The position numbers were made by a program, and so were the translations under genes. From Micavibrio sp. UBA5572 (lineage in GTDB: Bacteria; Pseudomonadota; Alphaproteobacteria; Micavibrionales; Micavibrionaceae): a stretch of DNA of 64,000 nt. Below are positions 7,428-17,400 of the stretch, one piece after another. Below the pieces are notes generated by a model. It saw only the letters and a program-made list of their open reading frames with translations, was not told where the DNA came from and ran no database searches. The stretch's first letter is position 1. Each line of letters starts with the position of its first letter. Location of the stretch: positions 12,354 to 76,353 of the forward strand of contig DIMG01000024.1 of assembly GCA_002425415.1 (NCBI GenBank), written 5' to 3'.

Positions 7428-8417
7428 CTATCCTCCTATTGATGCCAGATGAGGCGTTGCGCCACTATTTCCCTGATGTAAAAAATGAGCAGATTTTTTA
7501 AAATTCATCAATGAGATAATTTGATCTTGCAATTCTTGTTGCTGGTCATCATGTTGCAGCAGATGACGTAAAGAATAACCACCTTCTCCGAATAAGCACA
7601 AATGCAATGCTCCTTTTGCTGAAACACGCAAGCGATTACAAGTGCTACAAAAATCCTTTGAATAAGGGGCAATTAAACCGATTTTTCCAGTGCTTTTTTC
7701 ATGTTCAAATTCAACCGCAGGTCCAGCACCCACTTCACGAGGTTTAGCAGCCCATCCCAAAGACAAGAGTCTTTGGCTAACCAATGCCCCTGACAGGTGA
7801 TGGTTTTGGAAATAATCCAGATTATCGCGGGTACGCATCAACTCTATAAAACGTAAGGATACCGGCTTATCTTCTACAAAACGAATAAAGTCATCTAGTT
7901 CTTCATCATTCAAGCCCTTTAACAAAACAGTGTTAATCTTGACTGTTTTAAATCCGGCATCCAAACAAGCATTCATTCCATCTAAAACTTCAGAAAAGCG
8001 ATCTTGGCCGGTTATCGTTCTAAATTGTTCGGATTTCAAAGAATCAATACTGATATTTATGGCGCGCAGCCCTGCATCAAAATAATCTTGCGCTCGCTCC
8101 GACAGTTTATAACCATTTGTGGTAAAGGCAAGTTTTTGGATGTTGTCCAATGAAGCAATTTTTCTAACAATATCCAGAAAGTCAGGGCGAATAGTCGGCT
8201 CGCCTCCGGTCAGACGGATTTTCCACACACCCAGTCTGGAAAAAGCTCGAACCAATCTTATGATTTCTGTCTGATCCAGTTCGCTATCTTGGCCATCTTT
8301 TTTATATCCGTTTGGCAAACAGTAAGAACAACGGAAATTACACTTATCCGTAAGAGATAAGCGTAAATAGGGAAAACGGCGACCAAAAGTATCCGCAATA
8401 AACGGGTCTGGTAACAC
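7428..8417 (-). CDS. moaA: GTP 3',8-cyclase MoaA (radical SAM)
   Basis: First enzyme of molybdenum-cofactor synthesis, rearranging GTP in a radical SAM reaction. It has both expected [4Fe-4S] sites: C26-x3-C30-x2-C33 (SLTDKCNFRCSYC) near the N-terminus and C257-x2-C260-x13-C274 near the C-terminus. RLTGGEPTIRPD is the SAM-binding Gly-Gly-Glu region, and the protein ends in the conserved Gly-Gly. The start is GTG 8417, with GGAG about 9 bases upstream. It heads the minus-strand operon moaA-moaCB-moaD-moaE-mobA-small protein-TSUP. A perfect FNR box lies 172-185 bases upstream of the start. Confidence 0.95.
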   Translation of the reverse strand: MLPDPFIADTFGRRFPYLRLSLTDKCNFRCSYCLPNGYKKDGQDSELDQTEIIRLVRAFSRLGVWKIRLTGGEPTIRPDFLDIVRKIASLDNIQKLAFTTNGYKLSERAQDYFDAGLRAINISIDSLKSEQFRTITGQDRFSEVLDGMNACLDAGFKTVKINTVLLKGLNDEELDDFIRFVEDKPVSLRFIELMRTRDNLDYFQNHHLSGALVSQRLLSLGWAAKPREVGAGPAVEFEHEKSTGKIGLIAPYSKDFCSTCNRLRVSAKGALHLCLFGEGGYSLRHLLQHDDQQQELQDQIISLMNFKKSAHFLHQGNSGATPHLASIGG

Positions 8418-8588
8418 TTATATTTACTCCTTTCCAAACACGGGAGGCCAAGACGTTTCCATCTATGACCCCGGCCAGCAAACCATATTCCCGAAAGGAA
8501 CTTAGGACAAACAGGCTCGGAGCAGCCATGACTGAATCACAGCAAATCCTTGTTGTGGACAGTATGATGAATGTATAAGCGAGATAAC

Positions 8589-8602
8589 TTGATTTGGATC
8601 AA
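8589..8602. promoter_or_regulatory. FNR/DNR box between moaA and fnr1
   Basis: TTGAT-TTGG-ATCAA is a perfect match to the FNR/DNR consensus TTGAT-N4-ATCAA. It lies in the 256-base divergent spacer between moaA (minus) and the first Crp/Fnr gene (plus). Placing the box at -41.5 for moaA puts a CATACT-like -10 at 8566-8561, a plausible class II layout. It may also drive fnr1. The rest of the spacer shows nothing else recognisable. Confidence 0.85.
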
Positions 8603-8673
8603 GGGAGAAAAAATCAGCAAGGCTTTATTGTTATATTGGCTTTTTAACAATTTTTAATGAAGTAATATTAATT

Positions 8674-9390
8674 ATGACCAACGGTAAAGTTTTCGATATT
8701 CTTAGAAAAGTGTCCCTGTTCCAGAATATGCCAATCAATGACCTTGAAGAATTGACAACATATTGCCATCAAAAAAGCCTATCCAAAGGGCAGGAATTAT
8801 TTTCTATGGGCGATAGAGCAGATTCTCTTTTTATTGTCATGAAAGGCTGGATCAAACTCTATCGTACCTCTAAAGAAGGTAATGAAGCAATAATCCATAT
8901 TTTAGGGTCAGGAGAATCTTTTGCCGAGGCCGCAGTCTTTAATGACAGTCGCACCTATCCAGTTAATGCACAAGCAGTTGAGGACTCGGTTGTCATCGAT
9001 ATTCCTTACACATATTTTCTTCATAAAATAGACGAGGATAGAAATTTTGCCCTTCGTATTCTCGGATCGATTGCATCACGTCAGCACTATCTAGTCCAAC
9101 AACTCGAACAACTTACAACACAAACAGCAACACAGCGCATTGGTGCGTTTTTGCTACGTTTTTGTATAAGCAAAGATCAAAATGAAACCGGCGCATGGAT
9201 TGTTAATTTACCCTACGATAAATCTGTCATTTCTACTCGCCTAAATATAAAGCCGGAAACATTTTCAAGGGCGTTGGCTAAGCTTAGACCTTACGGTGTC
9301 TCCACTGATAAGAAAAAACAAATTTTGATTACCGACAAACAGGCGTTAATAGATTTTTGTGATATATCTATACATGGGAAACCATGCTAA
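8674..9390 (+). CDS. Crp/Fnr family transcriptional regulator (DNR/NnrR-like)
   Basis: A 238-residue Crp/Fnr protein with an N-terminal cyclic-nucleotide-type sensor domain (about 10-125), a long dimer helix and a C-terminal winged helix. The recognition helix PETFSRAL holds E195, S198 and R199, the E-x-x-S-R pattern that reads TTGAT half-sites. It lacks the N-terminal cysteine cluster of true FNR; its cysteines are scattered (31, 164, 229, 238). That points to the DNR/NnrR group, whose members sense NO, but the signal is inferred. A perfect FNR box is upstream. It ends 9 bases before the convergent nnrS. Confidence 0.85.
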   Translation: MTNGKVFDILRKVSLFQNMPINDLEELTTYCHQKSLSKGQELFSMGDRADSLFIVMKGWIKLYRTSKEGNEAIIHILGSGESFAEAAVFNDSRTYPVNAQAVEDSVVIDIPYTYFLHKIDEDRNFALRILGSIASRQHYLVQQLEQLTTQTATQRIGAFLLRFCISKDQNETGAWIVNLPYDKSVISTRLNIKPETFSRALAKLRPYGVSTDKKKQILITDKQALIDFCDISIHGKPC

Positions 9391-9399
9391 ACAAAACGC

Positions 9400-10563
9400 T
9401 TATGCGTCTTCACCGTCAGGTCGAGCAGATACCAGCATCGGGGTATAAATCACTAAATAAATTATAAAACAAAGTGTCCAAACCACAGCAGATCCAACAA
9501 TCCAGAGTATTGCCTCATCCGGCATAAGCATTGGGCCAAATACACGAACTATTGCCGCCACTTGAATAAGAACAAATGATAACGTTGTCATTCGGGAAGC
9601 CATCAAATTCCGACCTGTATGTCCTAATGTAACCCGACAAATCATACCAAGTGTCATTGAGCCAATGCAGCCCGCCGTCAATGCATGAATAACCATAGGA
9701 ATTTCGAAAATTCCTAAACCTGTCAATCCCAATAAAAATAGTCCGATAACAAGCCACAAATATCCAGCATGTAAAATCCACAACAACGGATCATAAAAAG
9801 CTTTAAGACTATGATAGTGCCGTATACGCACAGCATGAATAATAAAAGAGGAAAACGCCGCCATTGATAAAATCAAAGTTCCTTGAGCAAAAACAAGACA
9901 AATTGCCGTCGCCGCCAAAGAAAGAAGAGCCGCAATATCCATTTTCATCTGGTCTGTCTGGGATGCTATGACACCCGAACGGCGTAAAGCAGCAACCGTA
10001 AATGCTGGTATAATCCTCCCTCCGATCAAAGAGACCATCGTTAGAATCATCAGCAGGGCAATATAAAGGGGTGTTCTGCTTTCTGTATTGAGTGACCATA
10101 GATCACAAGCAAAGAGAGCGCTCAAAAGAGCAAGGAAGACAAAATTTCTCTTGCTCCAACTCCTAATTAAGGGAATGGCTAAAGATGCGGCTAAAGCAGG
10201 AACAAACAGGGATGCCAAAACAGAAACCGCCCACATAGGAAGCCCAAGATCCACACTCACAATCACCCTGCCCAACAACCAAAGACCACATAAAGCGGCC
10301 AAATGTATTTGTCGTGCAGGAGATCCCCCCGTCCAGTTGGCAACAGCCGTCAGCAAAAAACCTGCGACAATCGCCATTGTATATCCGAAAACCATTTCAT
10401 GGGCATGCCATGAAATGGGATCAAGAACCCCTTCCGGTAAGGAAAATATACCAGCATAAAAACCCGCCCACATGCCAATATTCAAAACGCCGTACAACGC
10501 GCCCATAAAAAAGAAAGGGCGAAATCCGCGCCCCCAAAAAGGATGCTCAAACAATTTTAACAT
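9400..10563 (-). CDS. nnrS: NnrS family protein
   Basis: A 387-residue polytopic membrane protein with about 12 hydrophobic helices and the NnrS opening HPFWGRGFRPFFFMGALYG. Conserved-looking histidines occur in SWHAHEMVFGY and HALTAGCIGSMTLGM. NnrS proteins are heme/copper membrane proteins tied to NO tolerance during denitrification. The start is ATG 10563 with AGGAA upstream; an in-frame codon at 10620 would lie inside the upstream gene. It is the last gene of the nar operon, 13 bases after the parvulin gene, which suggests protection from NO produced while nitrite accumulates. Confidence 0.9.
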   Translation of the reverse strand: MLKLFEHPFWGRGFRPFFFMGALYGVLNIGMWAGFYAGIFSLPEGVLDPISWHAHEMVFGYTMAIVAGFLLTAVANWTGGSPARQIHLAALCGLWLLGRVIVSVDLGLPMWAVSVLASLFVPALAASLAIPLIRSWSKRNFVFLALLSALFACDLWSLNTESRTPLYIALLMILTMVSLIGGRIIPAFTVAALRRSGVIASQTDQMKMDIAALLSLAATAICLVFAQGTLILSMAAFSSFIIHAVRIRHYHSLKAFYDPLLWILHAGYLWLVIGLFLLGLTGLGIFEIPMVIHALTAGCIGSMTLGMICRVTLGHTGRNLMASRMTTLSFVLIQVAAIVRVFGPMLMPDEAILWIVGSAVVWTLCFIIYLVIYTPMLVSARPDGEDA

Positions 10564-10576
10564 AATAAATTCCTGT

Positions 10577-11368
10577 TTACTGAACCAAAGGTGTTTGAAC
10601 ACCCTCAAGGCGGAATCCACTTATTTCAGATCGTCCGGCCAATAACTGTATATACTGATGAAAAGCTCTATTCCAGCTCTCTTGTTCAATATAATCCTTG
10701 ATCCACTTTTCTACAGCTTCAAAAGATAGCTGTGCCCCTTCGGCGCGTTTATACACCCTGATAACATGAAATCCGACTTCCGTCTCGACGGGCTCAAGAC
10801 TCGTCTCATTTTCATGCATCTTTAAAAGAGCAAATTCAAACGCAGGCATAGTTTGCCCCTTGCTGATTTGTCCCAATCTTCCACCATCCTTTGAAGACGA
10901 GCATGCCGATTCCGCACGAGCAATCGTTTCAAATAAATCAGGATTTGATTTTAATTTTTCAATGGAAATTTTAGCCTGATCTATTGCAATTTTACGCGCA
11001 TCAGAATCTTCTGGTGGTGCCAAATATAATATATGAGACACTTCAAACAACGGTGAAGTCACAAATTTTTTTGTGTTATTTTGATAATAGTGCCGACAGG
11101 TTTCTATATCTGCATCAGGAATCGTTATCTCCTGCTTAAGCAAGTCATCAATAATTTGATCCGGATTTTTAATCGCGTCCTGATGTGAGGACAGCCCTAA
11201 TTCCACCGCTCTTTGAAGTAAAATCTCACGAATAACCAGAGCTTTCATCGCTTCAAATTTTGCACTTTGCAAACTATCTGCCGGATGATACTGCACCTCT
11301 TCATTGATCTCTTCAGGAGAAATCTTTATTCCATTCACCAAAATGCCCGGGGCTAGCGCACTCATCAT
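10577..11368 (-). CDS. Parvulin-type peptidyl-prolyl isomerase of the nar operon (NifM/PpiC-like)
   Basis: A 263-residue protein. Residues about 120-225 form a parvulin rotamase domain (FEVSHILYLAPPEDSDAR, CSSSKDGGRLGQISKGQ and VETEVGFHVIRVYKR). The N-terminal part resembles the SurA/NifM-type chaperone arm. No signal peptide is evident, so it is probably cytoplasmic. The start overlaps the narI stop (ATGATG). A PpiC-type gene next to narI is also known in Pseudomonas nar operons, so a role in folding or maturing nitrate reductase is likely but inferred. Confidence 0.85.
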   Translation of the reverse strand: MMSALAPGILVNGIKISPEEINEEVQYHPADSLQSAKFEAMKALVIREILLQRAVELGLSSHQDAIKNPDQIIDDLLKQEITIPDADIETCRHYYQNNTKKFVTSPLFEVSHILYLAPPEDSDARKIAIDQAKISIEKLKSNPDLFETIARAESACSSSKDGGRLGQISKGQTMPAFEFALLKMHENETSLEPVETEVGFHVIRVYKRAEGAQLSFEAVEKWIKDYIEQESWNRAFHQYIQLLAGRSEISGFRLEGVQTPLVQ

Positions 11369-12039
11369 GATGCCCTTTTACGAACAATCTGGTATGGGCG
11401 AATAACATAGCCCAAAGGTGCGCTCAAAGCATGAACCAATCGCGTAAACGGAAAGACCAAAATAATAAATAAACCAAGTGCGATATGAAGTTTGAAAACC
11501 AAAGCGACATCTATCAGATATTCATGCGCTCCACCTCTAAACGTAACAATACTCTGTGCCCATTCCATAAATTTGACCATTTCATGGCCGTCAAGATGAT
11601 GCATAGAAACTGTTATTGTAAACAAACCCAGTATCAACTGCATAAGAAGAAGAACAAGAACAGCAATATCAGCAAAAGAGCTGCTTGCGCGAATGCGTGG
11701 GTCAAACAACCGTCTGTGCAAAAGGATGCAAAGACCGGCAAGACAGAAAACGCCGGCTATACCCCCAGCACTCATAGCTAAAACTTGTTTAAAACCATGC
11801 GAAATGCCTAACATATCAAATACAGCAATTGGGGTCAGCAACCCGACAGCATGCCCACCCAGAATGACAATAATTCCAAGATGGAAAAGAATGCTCCCAA
11901 TAATCAACTGCCGACGGCGTAAAAGCTGACTTGATTTACTCCGCCATGAGTACGGATCACGATCAAAGCGCAAAATACTTCCCAGTGCAAAAAATACAAT
12001 CGCGATATAGGGGAAAATCTGGAACAGAAAAAAGTTCAT
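11365..12039 (-). CDS. narI: Respiratory nitrate reductase gamma subunit NarI
   Basis: A 224-residue cytochrome b subunit that anchors NarGH to the inner membrane and takes electrons from quinol. Five hydrophobic helices are visible. Histidines in the helices (LFHLGIIVILGGHAVGLL, the HHLDGHEMVKF region and VFKLHIALGLFIILVFPF) are in the usual places for the two b hemes. RFDRDPYSWRSKSSQLL after helix 1 is the typical cytoplasmic loop. It overlaps narJ by four bases and the parvulin gene by four bases. Confidence 0.95.
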   Translation of the reverse strand: MNFFLFQIFPYIAIVFFALGSILRFDRDPYSWRSKSSQLLRRRQLIIGSILFHLGIIVILGGHAVGLLTPIAVFDMLGISHGFKQVLAMSAGGIAGVFCLAGLCILLHRRLFDPRIRASSSFADIAVLVLLLMQLILGLFTITVSMHHLDGHEMVKFMEWAQSIVTFRGGAHEYLIDVALVFKLHIALGLFIILVFPFTRLVHALSAPLGYVIRPYQIVRKRAS

Positions 12040-12743
12040 TTTCTAACCTCTTTTTCTTCAGGTGTAATGTTCATACGCGCCAACATTTCTGACGCGCGAG
12101 GGCAATCATCATTTTGGCCGTTTATTGGCAAAGTATTATCAAAGGCAAATTGTTCTTCCCATTCCTTATCCAGCTGTTCCAGATCATAAGCTTCGCCCGA
12201 AGCCTTATTAAGAGCCGCAGCAACCACTTTCGGATTGGCTTTGCATGAAGCCGCTTCAGATAAAGCATCAAATACCAAAGAATAGAAAGACCCACGATTC
12301 TTGAGCCTTTCTCCTATAGCTGTAGTTATATCAATGACACTCGATAAATTTTCATTTACATCGCTCGGCGGAAGATTAGAGATATACTCCAAAAAAAGTG
12401 GCAAATAATCTGGTGTTTCTTCTGCTGTAATAACCAGACCTGCCTCTGCATACACATTAGACAAATCAACCAACGCCTGCCCGCGCTCACGGGAGTCACC
12501 ATGAATATGCTCAAACAAATGTAATGACAAAGAGGGGGTTCGATCAAACAAGGATACATATTCATCCTGAAGATCCAAAAGATCTGTTTTTTCGAAACTC
12601 GCCATTAATTCTTCTAAGGAAGAAATCCCCTTATCAGAAAGAATTTTCTCATGCCGCAACAAAGCAAGGCACTCTTCAAGAGCCGCCTGATGCTCTTGCG
12701 TTGGATAGGTTAACAAAAACCCAAGAATTTTATATGTTCTCAT
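12036..12743 (-). CDS. narJ: Nitrate reductase assembly chaperone NarJ
   Basis: A 235-residue helical TorD/NarJ-family chaperone that holds apo-NarGH until cofactor insertion and membrane attachment. It shows YKILGFLLTYPTQEHQ at the start and LSLHLFEHIHGDSRERGQAL, the most conserved NarJ segment, followed by YLPLFLEYIS. I use ATG 12743 with AAGGA upstream; a TTG at 12764 overlapping the end of narH would add seven residues. Sits in the usual narG-H-J-I order. Confidence 0.94.
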   Translation of the reverse strand: MRTYKILGFLLTYPTQEHQAALEECLALLRHEKILSDKGISSLEELMASFEKTDLLDLQDEYVSLFDRTPSLSLHLFEHIHGDSRERGQALVDLSNVYAEAGLVITAEETPDYLPLFLEYISNLPPSDVNENLSSVIDITTAIGERLKNRGSFYSLVFDALSEAASCKANPKVVAAALNKASGEAYDLEQLDKEWEEQFAFDNTLPINGQNDDCPRASEMLARMNITPEEKEVRK

Positions 12744-12754
12744 AGCTTTTTCCT

Positions 12755-14398
12755 TTAACCACAACTACCGCAGCATCCGCCACCGCAACTGGATTTTTCA
12801 TCTTTTTTGGGCTTTTCTTCTGTTTTTTCGTAGTGATCGCGTTGGAAAATCGTATTGACGCGATTATCCTTACTTGATGCACTTTGTCCGCGTGATTGTT
12901 TTGGACTTTCAAACAAGTCCGTTACGCTATTGCTATGATTTGAACACCCATTGCCAAAGCTAAATCCACAACCACCGCTTTCGCCATAAGCATCAAGTGT
13001 CTCCTCACGATGACCTGTCGGAATAACATAGCGGTCTTCATAATTGGCAATGGCCATGATTTTATACATGTCCTCGACCATTTCAGAAGACAATCCGACA
13101 GATTCCAAGAACGAAACATCTCGTTCCCCTTTAATCAGTTTACTGCGCATATAATGACGCATCGCCATCATCCGCTTCAAACCAAAACGCACTGGTTTCT
13201 CATCTCCCCCTGTCAATAAATTCGCCAAATATTTGACCGGAATACGCATGTCATCCAGATCAGGCATAATACTATCTTTCAGAACCGGAATTTGTCCGGC
13301 ATTCGCCGCAGATTGAATCGGCGAAAGTGGTGGAATATACCAGACCATCGGTAACGTGCGATATTCAGGGTGAAGAGGAAAGGCCACTTTCCATTCCATT
13401 GCCATTTTATAAACCGGAGAATTCTGCGCAGCCTCGATCCAATTATCTGGGATCCCATCTTTTCGTGCTTGAGCAATCACATCAGGGTCATGTGGGTTTA
13501 AAAATATTTCACACTGACTTTCGTAAAGATCCTCTGGATTTTCTACGCTGGCAGCTTCTTCAATTCGATCAGCATCATAAAGCATAACCCCAAGATAACG
13601 GATACGCCCAACGCATGTTTCAGAACATACGGTTGGTTCTCCATTTTCAATCCGAGGATAACAGAACGTACATTTTTCAGCTTTTCCTGTTGTCCAATTG
13701 TAATATATCTTTTTGTAAGGACATCCGGAAATACACATCCGCCAGCCACGACATTTATCCTGATCGACCAGAACAATTCCATCTTCTTCTCTTTTGTAGA
13801 TAGAACCTGACGGACAAGACGCAACACAAGTCGGATTAAGACAATGTTCGCACAAACGTGGCAGATACATCATGAATGTATTTTCAAACTGCCCGTAAAT
13901 CTCTTTCTCAATATCTTTAAAATTATAATCTTTTTTGCGGTGCTCAAATTCTGTTCCCAGAATTTCTTCCCAGTTTGGCCCCCATTCTATTTTTTCCATT
14001 CGCTTACCAGACACCAAAGAACGCGGACGTGCAGTTGGCATGGTTTTTGATTCCGGAGCTTTTTGCAAATGGTCATAGTCAAATGTAAAAGGTTCGTAAT
14101 AATCATCTATTTCCGGCATGTTGGGATTGCCAAAAATATTAGCCAGAATGCGCCAACGCCCACCCTGTTTTGGATTTATTTTTCCACTGGCGTTCCTCTG
14201 CCATCCACCTTTCCACTTGTCCTGATTCTCCCATTCTTTGGGATAACCAATACCGGGTTTTGTTTCGACATTATTAAACCATGCATATTCAACCCCTTCA
14301 CGGGATGTCCATACATTCTTGCAGGTAACAGAGCAAGTATGGCAACCAATGCATTTATCAAGGTTTAATACCATTCCGACTTGAGCGCGTATTTTCAT
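12755..14398 (-). CDS. narH: Respiratory nitrate reductase beta subunit NarH with Cys/Gly-rich tail
   Basis: A 547-residue iron-sulfur subunit that relays electrons from NarI to NarG. Four cluster motifs are visible: CIGCHTCSVTC, CEHCLNPTCVASC, CRGWRMCISGC (Trp in place of the second Cys, as expected for the 3Fe-4S site) and CTFC...CSETC. The usual C-terminal GCGFSFGNGC segment is present. After it runs a non-typical tail that is charged, then ends SSCGGGCCGSCG with four cysteines in 12 residues. The start is ATG 14398 with AAAGG upstream; a GTG at 14425 is in frame but inside narG. It is longer than the roughly 510 residues usual for NarH. Confidence 0.95.
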   Translation of the reverse strand: MKIRAQVGMVLNLDKCIGCHTCSVTCKNVWTSREGVEYAWFNNVETKPGIGYPKEWENQDKWKGGWQRNASGKINPKQGGRWRILANIFGNPNMPEIDDYYEPFTFDYDHLQKAPESKTMPTARPRSLVSGKRMEKIEWGPNWEEILGTEFEHRKKDYNFKDIEKEIYGQFENTFMMYLPRLCEHCLNPTCVASCPSGSIYKREEDGIVLVDQDKCRGWRMCISGCPYKKIYYNWTTGKAEKCTFCYPRIENGEPTVCSETCVGRIRYLGVMLYDADRIEEAASVENPEDLYESQCEIFLNPHDPDVIAQARKDGIPDNWIEAAQNSPVYKMAMEWKVAFPLHPEYRTLPMVWYIPPLSPIQSAANAGQIPVLKDSIMPDLDDMRIPVKYLANLLTGGDEKPVRFGLKRMMAMRHYMRSKLIKGERDVSFLESVGLSSEMVEDMYKIMAIANYEDRYVIPTGHREETLDAYGESGGCGFSFGNGCSNHSNSVTDLFESPKQSRGQSASSKDNRVNTIFQRDHYEKTEEKPKKDEKSSCGGGCCGSCG

Positions 14399-14411
14399 CT
14401 TATATAACCTT

Positions 14412-17400
14412 TCATTCGGCTGCACTGGTTGAAATAGCTTCTTCCATCCAGTCCACCTCGTCTACACGTCGGACAATAACAAATTCATCACGGTTAGAAC
14501 CAACTGTACCGTAATAGTTAAATCCGTATGATAATTGCGCATACCCACCAATCATATGGGTTGGCTTAACCGTTGCCCGTGTCACTGAGTTGTGAATTCC
14601 GCCTCTGGCATTTGTAATTTTACTGCCCGGCGTATGCACTAACTTCTCTTGCGCGTGATACATCATCATCATACCTTCATTAACACGCTGCGAAACAACA
14701 GCCCGAGCCATAATAGCCCCGTTAGTGTTAAAAACTTCCAACCAGTCGTTGTCTTTAACCCCGATTTTTTTTGCATCCACTTCACTCACCCAAACAATCG
14801 GCCCCCCACGCGAAAGAGTCAGCATGTGAAGATTGTCTGTATAGGTAGAGTGAATACCCCATTTCTGGTGCGGCGTAATAAAGTTCAGCAAAATTGTTGG
14901 GGATTCCTTACCATGCTTATCCAACATATGCTGAACAGTGCGCGTATTGATTGGTGGACGATAAGACACCAAGCCTTCGCCAAAATCAATCATCCACGGA
15001 TGATCCTGATAAAGCTGTTGACGTCCGGTTAACGTTCTCCACGGAATATACTCATGAACGTTTGTATAACCAGCATTGTAACAAACATGCTCGGATTCAA
15101 TACCACTCCATGTCGGGGAACTGATAATCTTACGCGGTTGCGCTTGAATATCACGGAAACGGATTTTTTCTTCTTCTTTAGGCAAAGCCAAATGCCTGTG
15201 ATCCCGTCCTGTAATCTTACTCAAAGCCCCCCAAGCTTTAACGGCGACTTCACCATTGGTTTCAGGGGCAAGAGATAAAACAACTTCGCAAGCATCAATA
15301 TCACTCTCGATCTTGGCGCGACCATCTTTTTCTCCGTTAAGCTTTTTAAGAAAATCGACTTCATGATCGGTATTCCATCCGATGCCTTTTCCACCATTGC
15401 CCAATTTTTCCAGAAGCGGGCCCAAAGACGTAAAACGATCAAATGTTGCCGGATAATCTCTTTGCACCACTTTCATAGACGGAGCAGTTTTACCTGGAAT
15501 TAAATCACATTCTCCCTTGCGCCACTCTTTGACATCAGGCTGTGAAAGTTCACCTGGTGTATCGTGTAAAATAGGAGTTAAAACAATTTCTTTTTCAACG
15601 CCTAGATGTCCCACACAAACTTCCGAGAATTTTTTGGCAATCGCTTTATAGATTTCCCAGTCGGATTTACTTTGCCAAACAGGGTCAATCGCTTTGGACA
15701 ATGGATGAATGAAAGGATGCATATCAGACGTATTTAAATCGTTTTTCTCGTACCAACTGGCTGTCGGCAAAACAATATCGGAATAAATACAAGTCGTAGA
15801 CATGCGGAAATCCAGTGTCACAACAAGGTCAAGTTTCCCTTCAGGAGCTTGGTCATGCCATTCAACTTCTGCGGAAAGGCCACGCCCTTCTGCGCCAAGA
15901 TCTTTACCTTGCACACCATTTTTGGTTCCCAAGAAATGCTTGAGGAAATATTCATGCCCCTTACCACTTGATCCCAAAATATTGGAACGCCAAACAAACA
16001 TATTTCGCGGCCAGTTTGCAGGATGATCTGGGTCTTCGCATGACATACGTAGATCGCCGGACTTAAGACGACCCACCACATAATCAACGGGATCAGTCCC
16101 CTGCTCGGTTGCTTTTTGAACCAGTAATAACGGGTTTTCCTGCAACTGAGGTGCTGAAGGCAGCCACCCCATCCGTTCGGCACGGATATTACAATCAATC
16201 AATGATCCTTTCCATTTGGCCTTATCAGCCAATGGCGAAAGAATTTCATCAACACCCAGAGTTTCATATCTCCATTGATCTGTATGAGCATAAAAGAAAG
16301 ATGTCGAGTTTTGTTGGCGTGGCGGACGCGACCAGTCCAAAGCAAAAGCCAAAGGAAGCCAACCGGTTTGAGGACGAAGTTTTTCCTGACCAACATAATG
16401 CGACCAACCGCCACCGGATTGACCAACACATCCACAAAATACCAGCATATTTATAGCTGCACGGTAGTTCATATCCATGTGATACCAGTGATTCATAGCC
16501 GCCCCGATGATAATCATCGACTTGCCTTTTGTTTCATGGGCATTTTGTGCAAAAGCACGCGCCACCTGAATGACTTGTTCGGATTTTACGCCTGTAATGC
16601 GCTCCTGCCATTTCGGGGTATAAGGAATATCATCATTATAACTAACGGCAACATGATCTCCGCCCAAACCTTCACGAGAAATCCCATAATTAGCGCATAG
16701 CAAATCAAACACACTGGCGACAGCAATTTTTTCGCCATTAAGGTCAAGATATTTAACCGGTATGGCGCGATCCAAAACGTCTTCACGGTCACTGGTTTGG
16801 AAATAATTATGCTCATGTGTTTGACCTCCAAAATAAGGAAACCCAACATTCAACACATCATCATGCCAACCAAGAAGCGTCTTACGAGCACGAATGGCCT
16901 GCCCTGTTTTTGAATCTGTAGGAAGAATATTCCATTTTCCTTCTTCGCCCCACCTAAATCCGATAGAACCCGTTGGAACAGAAATGTGACCCGTTTGTTC
17001 ATCAAAACAAACAGTTTTCCATTCAGGATTATTTTTTTCATCTAGATCATTTGCAAAATCAGAAGCACGAACCATCCGACCAGGAACATACCGCCCGTCT
17101 CTTTGCTCAAGCTTAACCAGAAACGGCATATCCGAATAGGAACGGCAATAATCATCAAAATATTCTGACGGATTTTCTAAATGGAATTCTTTCAGAATAA
17201 CATGCCCCATTGCCATACCAAGAGCAGCATCCGTTCCCTGTTTAGGATTAAGCCAAATGTCTCCAAATTTTGAAGCTTCTGAGTAATCCGGCGTAATGGT
17301 TACAACTTGCGTTCCTTTATACCGAGCCTCAGTCATAAAATGGGCGTCTGGAGTACGGGTCTGTGGGACGTTCGACCCCCACATGATAATAAACCCTGAA

